Shown here piece by piece: positions 1-6,045 of a DNA stretch of 8,614 bases. A model generated the notes under the pieces. It searched no databases. It was not told the origin of the DNA and saw nothing but the letters and a program-made list of their open reading frames with translations. The position numbers and the translations under genes were made by a program. Numbering within the stretch: the first letter of the stretch is position 1; the number at the start of each line of letters is the position of its first letter. This DNA is from DASYUM01 sp036001225 (GTDB lineage: Bacteria; Methylomirabilota; Methylomirabilia; Rokubacteriales; DASRDR01): positions 1 through 8,614 of the forward strand of contig DASYUM010000015.1 of NCBI GenBank assembly GCA_036001225.1, in the 5' to 3' direction.

Positions 1-151
1 CCACCAGCCCCTTGCCCGTCCCCGTCTCCCCCTGGATCAGGATCGGCGGCAGCCGCCGCGCCTCCGACTGGCGCGCCAGCAGCCGGCTGATCATCTCCCG
101 CACGGCGACGATCCCCGGACTCTCCCCGACCAGCTCGCCCAAGGGGGTCAT
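1..151 (-). CDS. Sigma-54-interacting AAA+ regulator, N-terminal fragment (cut by window edge)
   Basis: Only the first 50 codons are present; the gene continues beyond base 1. The protein begins MTPLGELVGESPGI and reaches a Walker A motif, GETGTGKG, at residues 41-48. The 'L(V)GESP..' opening followed by 'ILIQGETGTGKG' is the signature of the sigma-54 activator AAA+ domain, which hydrolyses ATP to remodel sigma-54 RNA polymerase. The ATG at 151-149 is chosen because an in-frame TAA lies eight codons upstream and no other start falls between. An overlapping ATG at 162-160 reads only four codons before a stop. The AAA+ domain starts almost at residue 1, so there is no N-terminal receiver or PAS sensor; any sensory part must follow the ATPase or be a separate protein. 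It is divergent from a sigma-54 promoter at 321-335, which it may activate (inference). The GAFTGA loop and helix-turn-helix lie outside the window and cannot be checked. Confidence 0.85.
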   Translation of the reverse strand, partial: MTPLGELVGESPGIVAVREMISRLLARQSEARRLPPILIQGETGTGKGLV

Positions 152-276
152 GGCGCCGTCATCTTACCCCTGCTCGCGCCTCGTGCGTCCCCCTCGCGCC
201 TGTTCCCGTCTGCTGCCCGCCAGCGCGCCTGGCCGCCCAATCTTGCCGAAAACTCGACAGTCCGGGCGACGAACGG

Positions 277-320
277 GGCCTGCCGAAGGCCTAACCATTG
301 ATTTTTTCGGCCCTGGGCCG
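277..320. promoter_or_regulatory. Inverted repeats upstream of the sigma-54 promoter
   Basis: Two short perfect inverted repeats lie just upstream of the -24 box. GGCCT-N5-AGGCC spans 277-291. CGGCCC-T-GGGCCG spans 308-320 and abuts the -24 element. A T-rich stretch (302-307) lies between them. They could be operator or protein-binding sites, but short GC palindromes arise easily in DNA of this composition. They also sit closer to the promoter than usual enhancer sites for sigma-54 activators. They are not a terminator, because the T-run precedes the hairpin on the plus strand. Confidence 0.25.
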
Positions 321-335
321 TGGCACCCCTGTTGC
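321..335 (+). promoter_or_regulatory. Sigma-54 (-24/-12) promoter
   Basis: TGGCAC at 321-326 is followed by five bases and TTGC at 332-335. The invariant GG (322-323) and GC (334-335) are exactly 10 bases apart, as in the sigma-54 consensus TGGCAC-N5-TTGC. It points to the right, toward the gene at 407. Counting the final C as -12 puts transcription start near 347, giving a leader of about 60 bases. A sigma-54 activator gene is divergent from it, which supports function. Transcription start is inferred. Confidence 0.8.
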
Positions 336-394
336 GTTTCTCCGAGAAAGTCCCTAGACAGCGGGAGCCCGGCGCGGACCGAGCCGCCGGGCCA

Positions 395-402
395 AAGGAG
401 GG
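395..402 (+). promoter_or_regulatory. Strong ribosome binding site
   Basis: AAAGGAGG lies four bases before the ATG at 407. This near-consensus Shine-Dalgarno decides the start of the gene at 407-955 over the earlier in-frame ATG at 320, which overlaps the sigma-54 promoter and therefore could not be on the transcript. Confidence 0.8.
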
Positions 403-406
403 CCCC

Positions 407-955
407 ATGGACGGCAGACGGTACGGGCAACGGAGGGTGACTGGGATCGTGGCGGCCCTGGCGTGGCTGGCCGCCCTCGCTCTCTCGGCTGACGCCAACG
501 GCCCCGCCCTCGCCCGCGAGGCGCCCTGGGCCGTTCACCTGCGAGCCGTGGACGACGCGCTGGCCGATCGGGACCTGAGCGCCGCCGAGCACGCCTGGCG
601 GAACGCGTACATCGCCGCCCTCGGGACGTGGCGGTGGGAGGGACTGCTCGAGGTCGGCGATGCCTATCTGCGGATCGGCACCGTCTCGGGACTCCAACAG
701 GCCGCCACGGCGAAAGCGCGGAATCTCTACCTGACGGCGCTCTTCCGCGCCCGCCAGCAGAGCGCGCTCGACGGCGTCTTGCAGACGGCCGAGGCCTTCG
801 CGCGCCTGGGCGACCGGGACATGGTCGCGCAGTGCGTCCGCATCGCCGAATCGCTCGCCGCCGACGCGCCGGACCCGGGAGCGCCCGCTCGGGTCCACGC
901 CTTCGCGGCCCGCTTGGCCAACGTGCTGCTGGTGACGGGCGAAGTTCGGCAGTGA
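407..955 (+). CDS. Exported helical-repeat (TPR-like) protein of unknown function, paralogue A
   Basis: 182 residues. The start is fixed by the AAAGGAGG site just upstream. A basic N-terminus (residues 1-11) and a hydrophobic segment (about 12-29) followed by Ala-rich residues to about 36 look like a Sec signal peptide, so the mature protein is probably periplasmic. No lipobox cysteine is visible. The rest reads as alpha-helical. Two units resemble tetratricopeptide helix pairs: one begins WEGLLEVGDAYLRIG (residues 77-91), the other LDGVLQTAEAFARLGD (121-136). Between them lies the strongly conserved core ALFRARQQ (111-118). No catalytic motif is visible. It is closely related to the next gene, with about 57 identities over 98 aligned residues counted by eye. 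It is the first gene after the sigma-54 promoter, so it is probably a main target of that control. I do not recognise the family. A scaffold or sensor-partner role is possible but not shown. Confidence 0.8.
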   Translation: MDGRRYGQRRVTGIVAALAWLAALALSADANGPALAREAPWAVHLRAVDDALADRDLSAAEHAWRNAYIAALGTWRWEGLLEVGDAYLRIGTVSGLQQAATAKARNLYLTALFRARQQSALDGVLQTAEAFARLGDRDMVAQCVRIAESLAADAPDPGAPARVHAFAARLANVLLVTGEVRQ

Positions 956-977
956 CCCGGTGGGTCGGGAGACTCGG

Positions 978-1598
978 ATGACGATGATGCGATGGCGCTG
1001 GACCGTGGTGGGAGCCGGGATCGGCTTGTACGTGGTGGGGGTGGGATTCCTGGGCGGCCTCGCGGCCGAGCGGCTCCGCTTCGACCAGGGGCGAGGCGAC
1101 CTGCTGAGCCGGTTTTACGACGCGGTGGCGCGCCTCAGGGCGGTAGAGGGCCCCGCACCGGCGACGGAGGGGCGGCCATGGACGGCTGCCCTCCGCGGCG
1201 CGACGGACGCCCTGGCGCGAATGGACGTCCGGGCCGCCGAGCGGCGCGTCCACGAAGCCCACGCGGCCGCCGCGGCCGACCGGAGTTGGGAGGGGCTGCT
1301 GGGGGTGGGCGATGCTCATCGGGGAATCGGGGAGGTCAGCGGCCGGCGGGCCGAGGCCGAGGCCAAAGCCCGGGAAGCCTACCTGGCGGCGCTCTTCCGG
1401 GCGCGCCAGCAGGGATCGCTCGATGGGGTACTACGCGCCACCGAAGCCTTCGCGGCCCTGGGCGACCGGGACGCGGCGGACCTGGGTCTCCGCATCGCCA
1501 CCGCCCTGGCCGCACGCGATCCCGAGGCGCTGGCCGACGTGCGCGCGGTCGCGGCCCGTCTCGCTCACCATTCAGGCAGCGCGGGCGACGACGACTAG
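978..1598 (+). CDS. Membrane-anchored helical-repeat (TPR-like) protein of unknown function, paralogue B
   Basis: 206 residues, beginning 22 bases after paralogue A. The ATG at 978 is chosen because GGGAG at 967-971 lies six bases upstream; an in-frame GTG at 960 lacks such a site. Residues 9-30 form one hydrophobic, Gly/Val-rich segment after a basic start. It is not followed by a clear cleavage site, so it is probably an uncleaved anchor with the bulk outside the cytoplasm. Residues 68-197 align with residues 41-174 of paralogue A. The shared WEGLL.VGDA, AKAR..YL.ALFRARQQ and LDGVL..TEAFA.LGDRD blocks are at about residues 104-165. Paralogue B carries an extra 30-residue linker (about 36-67) between the anchor and the shared domain, and an acidic end (GDDD). 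One paralogue appears soluble and exported and the other tethered, which suggests they may act at the same site or as partners (inference). The family is not recognised. Confidence 0.8.
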   Translation: MTMMRWRWTVVGAGIGLYVVGVGFLGGLAAERLRFDQGRGDLLSRFYDAVARLRAVEGPAPATEGRPWTAALRGATDALARMDVRAAERRVHEAHAAAAADRSWEGLLGVGDAHRGIGEVSGRRAEAEAKAREAYLAALFRARQQGSLDGVLRATEAFAALGDRDAADLGLRIATALAARDPEALADVRAVAARLAHHSGSAGDDD

Positions 1599-1641
1599 CG
1601 AGTGCGCCGGTGACGAGCCTGACGTGTTCAGGGGGCCGGGC

Positions 1642-3027
1642 ATGAAGCCGCTCGAGCTGGCGTCGCTCGACGCGGTCGCTCCCGCCGGGGCCGGGTCAGG
1701 GCCGGCGACGGCCCCGGCCACCGGGCTCGTCCGATGGATGGAGCGCATCGCGGACGCGCTCACGCGCTGCCTGGACGTCGATCGCATCGCGACGCTGATC
1801 GGCGAGACCCTCGACGAGCTCGTCAGCCCGCTCTGGTACGTCGTGCTACTGACGGACGCCGTCGGGCGCGGGCACGCGCTCGTCGCCGACCAGGAGGCCC
1901 ACACGCCCCGCCGGGTGCGGCTCGACGGTCCCCTGCCGACATGGCTCACGCGGCTGCGGGCGCCGGTAGCCGGGCCTCGCCTTTTCGCGGTGCCAGCGGT
2001 CACCGCGCCGCTCGGCCCCGACCGGTTCGAGCCGACCGCAGTCCCGGCCGAGCTCGTGGTGCCGCTCGTGTTTCGAGACGCGGGGACCGGCGGGCTGCTG
2101 CTCGGGCCCACCCAGGGCGGCCGCGCCTACAGCGCCGAGGATATCCGGGTCCTGCGGTTGCTCGCGAAGCAGGGCGCGGTCGCCCTCGAGCAGGTCAAGG
2201 CCCAAACGACGCTGGCGGCGGCCCGGGGAGAGCTGGAGGCCGCGCTCCGCCGGGTGGAGCTCCTCGAAGAGATCCGGGCCCACCTGGAGAACTTCGTTCC
2301 CAAGACGGTCCAGACGCTCATCGAGAAGGCGCCCGACGCGCCGGACCTGGGCCGCCGGGAGGCCGACGTGTCCGTGCTCTTCGTGGACATCGTCGGGTAC
2401 ACCCGGCTGGCCGAGCATCTGGACCCGCGGCGGGCGACTTATCTCGTCGAGCGCTATTTCGGCGCGTTCCTGGACGAGATCCTCCAGCGCGGGGGCGACG
2501 TGAACGAGACGACCGGCGACGGGCTCATGGTCATCTTCCAGGATGTCGATCCCGGGCGGCACGCTCGGGCGGCCGTCGAGGCGGCTGTCGGCATCATCCG
2601 GCGGACGCACGAGCTGAACGCCGAGCTGACCGAGCTGTTCGAGCCGATCGCGCTCCACGTCGGGGTGAACTCGGGGACGGCCGCGCTGGGTGTGACCCGG
2701 ATGAAGGGGGAGAGCGGGACCCGCTGGACGTACACCGCGACCGGCTCGCTCACGAATCTCGCCGCCCGGTTGGCCGAGCTGAGCTCGGGAGACGCCGTCA
2801 TGGTCGGCCCCGGCACGCGCGAGCGGCTGGCCGAGTTCGATTTCGCCGAGGAGGGGACCGTGCGCCTGCGCAACGTCGAGCAGCCGGTGCGCGTCTTCCG
2901 GCTCGCGGTGCCCCCGTCACCGCCGCCCCGCGGCGTGCCGTCCGGCGGGCCCGATCGGCTCCGGCGCATCCGCCCGCTGCGCCGGCGGGAGCCGGCCGCG
3001 GACTCGCTCAGGTCCGTTCCGGACTGA
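1642..3027 (+). CDS. GAF-domain class III nucleotidyl cyclase
   Basis: 461 residues, no signal peptide or membrane segment, so cytosolic. AGGGGG at 1630-1635 sits six bases before the ATG; an in-frame GTG at 1624 is a weaker alternative. Residues 30-185 fit a GAF sensor domain. Residues 183-228 are a charged helical linker ending HLENFVPKTVQTLIE, typical before cyclase domains. The catalytic domain covers about 240-423. Metal-binding aspartates are D249 (FVDIVGYT) and D293 (TTGDG). Transition-state residues N372 and R376 are present (TNLAAR). The two base-selecting positions read E289 and T365: glutamate is guanylate-cyclase-like, threonine is as in many bacterial adenylate cyclases, so cAMP versus cGMP cannot be assigned. 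The product would be a cyclic nucleotide made when the GAF domain senses a ligand or partner. The Pro/Arg-rich tail (424-461) looks disordered. The gene follows paralogue B by 43 bases, probably in the same sigma-54 operon, and its 3' end overlaps the convergent biotin carrier gene by 20 bases. Confidence 0.9.
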   Translation: MKPLELASLDAVAPAGAGSGPATAPATGLVRWMERIADALTRCLDVDRIATLIGETLDELVSPLWYVVLLTDAVGRGHALVADQEAHTPRRVRLDGPLPTWLTRLRAPVAGPRLFAVPAVTAPLGPDRFEPTAVPAELVVPLVFRDAGTGGLLLGPTQGGRAYSAEDIRVLRLLAKQGAVALEQVKAQTTLAAARGELEAALRRVELLEEIRAHLENFVPKTVQTLIEKAPDAPDLGRREADVSVLFVDIVGYTRLAEHLDPRRATYLVERYFGAFLDEILQRGGDVNETTGDGLMVIFQDVDPGRHARAAVEAAVGIIRRTHELNAELTELFEPIALHVGVNSGTAALGVTRMKGESGTRWTYTATGSLTNLAARLAELSSGDAVMVGPGTRERLAEFDFAEEGTVRLRNVEQPVRVFRLAVPPSPPPRGVPSGGPDRLRRIRPLRRREPAADSLRSVPD

Positions 3028-3517
3028 CGACGACCAGGAGATCGCCGGCGTTGACGGCCTGGCCGGCGGTGACCGCGACCTCCGCCACCACCCCCGCCAC
3101 CGTCGCCCGGAACTCGTTTTCCATCTTCATGGCCTCCAGGACCACGAGCGGCGCATCCAGCGCGACGCGGTCGCCGGCGCGGACGTGGACCGAGACGACG
3201 CGGCCCGGCATCGGCGCCACCAGCCGCTGGGCCGCATCGCCGGCGGCGCCCGCCCGCCGCCGGCCGAGCCGGCGGCCGGGCTCCTCCACCCGCACGCGGT
3301 AGGCATGGCCGCCGAGGCCGACCACGATCTCACCGTTCTCCTCGGCGACGTCGGCCAGGTAGGCCGTGCCGCCGATCAACAGTGACAGCGTCCCCGCCGC
3401 CGACCAGCGCGCGTCGACCTCCACCCGCTCGCCGTCGAGCTGGACGTGATAGCGGCCGTCGCGCTCCTCGATTTCCGCCGCCACCGTCTCCGGCCCCAGC
3501 GTCAGCGTGAAGCGCAT
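3008..3517 (-). CDS. Biotin carboxyl carrier protein of an acyl-CoA carboxylase
   Basis: 169 residues. The C-terminal biotinyl domain (about 98-166) contains APMPGRVVSV and the biotinylation motif EAMKMEN, with K131 as the expected biotin attachment site. Residues 1-80 form a beta-rich N-terminal part, followed by an Arg/Ala/Gly linker (81-96). The overall form resembles the carrier subunits of acetyl-/propionyl-CoA carboxylases with a separate biotin carboxylase, rather than the longer Pro/Ala-linked AccB of E. coli. It carries carboxybiotin from the carboxylase encoded just upstream to a carboxyltransferase not present here. The start ATG is four bases after the carboxylase stop, so translation is probably coupled. 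The last 20 bases overlap the end of the convergent cyclase gene. Which acyl-CoA is carboxylated cannot be told without the carboxyltransferase. Confidence 0.92.
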   Translation of the reverse strand: MRFTLTLGPETVAAEIEERDGRYHVQLDGERVEVDARWSAAGTLSLLIGGTAYLADVAEENGEIVVGLGGHAYRVRVEEPGRRLGRRRAGAAGDAAQRLVAPMPGRVVSVHVRAGDRVALDAPLVVLEAMKMENEFRATVAGVVAEVAVTAGQAVNAGDLLVVVSPERT

Positions 3518-3521
3518 GCGC

Positions 3522-5024
3522 TCACCGGGGCACGCGCGGCACGCGCGGACGCGCCGCCAGGGCCCACGCCGAGGGGCCGGGGGCGACGGCCGACCGCCAG
3601 GCGCGGCCGGCCTGGCGGTAGGCGTGGAGGGCGGCGGCGATCATCGCCACCCGAGCCCGGGCGGGGTCGGGGCGCGGGACCAACCCGCTCCCCATCCGCT
3701 CGACGAACGCGGTGGAGAGTCGGCCGGCGACGAAGTCGGGATGGACCATCACGGCGGCGTGGAATGGAATAGTCGTGCGGACCCCGGCCACCCCGAACTC
3801 GGCGAGCGCCCCGGCCATCCGGCGAATGGCGTCGCCCCGGTCGCGACCCCACACGATCAGCTTCGCCATCAGCGGGTCGTAGTGGATCGGCACCTCGGCG
3901 CCCTCGTACACGCCGGCGTCCACGCGCACCCAGGGGCCGGCGGGCGGCCGCCAGGCGGTGATCCGCCCGGGCGAGGGGCGGAAGTGGGCGGCGGGGTCCT
4001 CGGCCGAGATGCGGCACTCGATCGCCCAGCCGCGGGCGATCACGTCGCCCTGCGTGTAGCCGAGCGGCTCGCCGGCGGCGAGGCGGAGCTGCTCGCGCAC
4101 GAGGTCGAGACCGGTGACCAGCTCGGTCACCGGATGCTCGACCTGGAGTCGCGTGTTCACCTCCAGGAAGTAAAAGCGCCGCTCGGCGTCCACCAGGAAC
4201 TCGACCGTCCCCGCGTTGCGGTAGCCGACGGCCGCCACCAGCCGGCAAGCCGCTTCTCCCATCGCGCGCCGGAGCGGAGGATCGACGAGCGGCGACGGCG
4301 CCTCCTCGACCAGCTTCTGATGACGCCGCTGGATCGAGCACTCGCGCTCGCCGAGATGCACCACGTGGCCGTCGGCATCGGCGAGCACCTGGATCTCGAT
4401 GTGCCGGGGCTCGGCGAGCGTCTTCTCCAGGTAGACCCCGGCATCGCCGAACGCCGAGGCCGCCTCCGAGCGGGCCAGGCGCAGGGCGGCGCCCAGCTCG
4501 CCCGGGTTCGCGACCAGGCGCATGCCCTTGCCCCCGCCGCCCAGCGTCGCCTTGATCATGACCGGGTAGCCGAGCTCGCGGGCGGCCCGGGCCGCCTCGT
4601 CGTCCGAGCCGACCGGCTCCCGGGTCCCGGGAACGAGCGGCACGCCGCACGTCGCCGCCGTCCGTCGGGCCGCCGTCTTGTCGCCCATGGCGGCGATCGC
4701 CTCGGGCGGGGGGCCGACGAAGGTCAGGCCGGCCGCCCGGCAGGCCTCGGCGAACCGCGCGTTCTCGGCGAGGAAGCCGTAGCCGGGATGGACCGCCTGG
4801 GCGCCCGCGCGTCGCGCGACGTCGATCAGGCGGTCGATGGCGAGGTAGCTCTGGGCGGCCGGCGCCGGGCCGATGGGATAGGCTTCGTCGGCCAGCCGGA
4901 CGTGGAGCGCCTCCCGGTCGGCGTCGGAGTAGACGGCGACGGTCCGGATCCCCGCGTCCCGGCAGGCCCGGATCACGCGGACCGCGATCTCACCCCGGTT
5001 GGCGACCAGGAGCTTGGCGAACAT
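3522..5024 (-). CDS. accC: Biotin carboxylase subunit of acetyl-/propionyl-CoA carboxylase
   Basis: 500 residues. The protein uses ATP and bicarbonate to carboxylate the biotin on the carrier protein encoded next. Domains in order are the N-terminal fold (FAKLLVANRGEIAVRVIRA at 2-20), an ATP-grasp domain (about 115-320) and the C-terminal biotin carboxylase domain (about 335-445). Key residues line up closely with E. coli AccC: K116, K158, glycine loop GGGGKG (162-167), H208/E210, K237, E275, E288, N290, R292, E296 and R338. The protein is about 50 residues longer than E. coli AccC. The extra C-terminal part is Ala/Arg-rich and ends in a short RVPRVPR repeat, so the tail is probably not catalytic. 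The start codon follows the preceding stop by seven bases, and its AGGGA site overlaps that TAG stop, implying coupling. The carboxyltransferase must be encoded elsewhere. The symbol is by function; acc-, pcc- and mcc-type enzymes cannot be separated here. Confidence 0.93.
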   Translation of the reverse strand: MFAKLLVANRGEIAVRVIRACRDAGIRTVAVYSDADREALHVRLADEAYPIGPAPAAQSYLAIDRLIDVARRAGAQAVHPGYGFLAENARFAEACRAAGLTFVGPPPEAIAAMGDKTAARRTAATCGVPLVPGTREPVGSDDEAARAARELGYPVMIKATLGGGGKGMRLVANPGELGAALRLARSEAASAFGDAGVYLEKTLAEPRHIEIQVLADADGHVVHLGERECSIQRRHQKLVEEAPSPLVDPPLRRAMGEAACRLVAAVGYRNAGTVEFLVDAERRFYFLEVNTRLQVEHPVTELVTGLDLVREQLRLAAGEPLGYTQGDVIARGWAIECRISAEDPAAHFRPSPGRITAWRPPAGPWVRVDAGVYEGAEVPIHYDPLMAKLIVWGRDRGDAIRRMAGALAEFGVAGVRTTIPFHAAVMVHPDFVAGRLSTAFVERMGSGLVPRPDPARARVAMIAAALHAYRQAGRAWRSAVAPGPSAWALAARPRVPRVPR

Positions 5025-5031
5025 GGCGTCC

Positions 5032-6042
5032 CTAGCGGGGCAGCGCCTTGAGGGCCTCTTCCAGGAACGAGCTGTCCACGAGATCGCGCGGCGTCAGGCT
5101 CCGCGTGAGCATGGCCATCTTGTGGTACCAGCCGAGCTGGCGACCGATGTCCTCGACGTCGAGCCGGCCGTCTCGGTCCTGGTACGGGAAGCCGAGGCGG
5201 ATGACCTCCGGGCTGGCGTCCGTATAGCGAGCGGTGAGGGCGACCACCTCGTCGTAGCGGGGCCCGCGGATGGGCGGGCCGTCCCGGGTAGCGAGCACGG
5301 CGTCGAAGTAGTAGCGGGAGGCGCGGACGTACCCTTTCATGAAGGCGACCGCCCGCTCCCGATCTCGCGCGAAGCGGCTCGAGTAGAAGATCGCCGCCAC
5401 CTGGTAGGGCAGCCGGTCGCCGACCCAGAAGAGAACGCGCCCGAAGCCTTTCTCGACCGCGGTCCCGGCGAAGGGCTGGGGGATCAGGACCGCGTCCACC
5501 CGCCGGGCCTGGAGGGCCTCGGCCATCGCGCCGAGCGTCCGGAGCGGCGCCGGCTCGACGTCGGCCAGCGTGAGCCCTTCCTGCTCGATCAGGTTGCCCA
5601 GCATGTAGTGGAACGTCGAGCCGAGCTGGGTGATACCCACCTTCCGGCCGCGCAGGTCCTTGACCGACTGGATCGGTCCGTCCCGGTGGACGACCAGCGC
5701 GGTGAGCGGGTAGCCGGCCCACTCGCGGCCCTTGTCGGCGACGACCCACAGCCGCTCGCCCCCGGCCACGATGTTGTAGAGGCCCGCCGTCAACCCGGTC
5801 GCGCCCACCTCGATGTCGCCGGCCGCGATCGCCACCGCCACCGGCTGGGCAGCCTGGAAGTACACCAGCTCGGGCTCGACACCGGCCTCGCGGAAAAAGC
5901 CCCGCTCCACGCCGATGAACACGGGCGCCGACGAGGTGAGCTTCAGCACGCCGACCTTGACCCGCTTCGGCTCGGCCGCACCGGCCGAGCCGGCAACGCC
6001 CGCCGCCAGCACGAGGGCGAGCGGGATGGTCAGCCGCTTCAT
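5032..6042 (-). CDS. NMT1/SsuA-type ABC transporter substrate-binding protein
   Basis: 336 residues. The signal peptide is clear: MKR, a hydrophobic core, then GSAGAA with cleavage near residues 22-24, so the protein is periplasmic. No lipobox cysteine is seen. The body follows the two-lobed NMT1/SsuA/TauA fold: VKVGVLKLTSSAPVFIGVERGFF (28-50), AIAAGDIEVGATG (71-83), a hinge around VVHRDGPIQSVKDLRGRKVGI (117-137), and QARRVDAVLIPQPFA (178-192). The substrate is unknown; relatives bind sulfonates, nitrate/bicarbonate analogues, thiamine precursors or aromatic acids. No permease or ATPase gene is in the window, so it is an orphan here. It starts three bases after the ndk stop and ends seven bases before the biotin carboxylase start, so it probably shares their transcript. 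A link to a carboxylase substrate is possible but only inferred. Confidence 0.88.
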   Translation of the reverse strand: MKRLTIPLALVLAAGVAGSAGAAEPKRVKVGVLKLTSSAPVFIGVERGFFREAGVEPELVYFQAAQPVAVAIAAGDIEVGATGLTAGLYNIVAGGERLWVVADKGREWAGYPLTALVVHRDGPIQSVKDLRGRKVGITQLGSTFHYMLGNLIEQEGLTLADVEPAPLRTLGAMAEALQARRVDAVLIPQPFAGTAVEKGFGRVLFWVGDRLPYQVAAIFYSSRFARDRERAVAFMKGYVRASRYYFDAVLATRDGPPIRGPRYDEVVALTARYTDASPEVIRLGFPYQDRDGRLDVEDIGRQLGWYHKMAMLTRSLTPRDLVDSSFLEEALKALPR

Positions 6043-6045
6043 CGC

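Noticed and set aside
320..406. Earlier ATG at 320 for paralogue A
   Set aside because: It overlaps the sigma-54 promoter, so it would lie upstream of the transcript start. The signal peptide and AAAGGAGG site fit the ATG at 407.
354..1319. 321-codon minus-strand frame opposite the paralogue genes
   Set aside because: The plus strand has a strong ribosome site, a signal peptide and two paralogous proteins with conserved blocks. The minus frame is Arg/Pro-rich and has no such support.
1312..1641. N-terminal extension of the cyclase starting at 1312
   Set aside because: It overlaps most of the second half of paralogue B in another frame. The sequence is shadow-like and a good ribosome site precedes the ATG at 1642.
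1734..3302. 522-codon plus-strand frame
   Set aside because: It is the +1-type shadow of the cyclase gene, with Arg/Ala/Gly-rich content and no motif.
3507..5051. 514-codon plus-strand frame
   Set aside because: It is antisense to biotin carboxylase, whose catalytic residues are all intact on the other strand.
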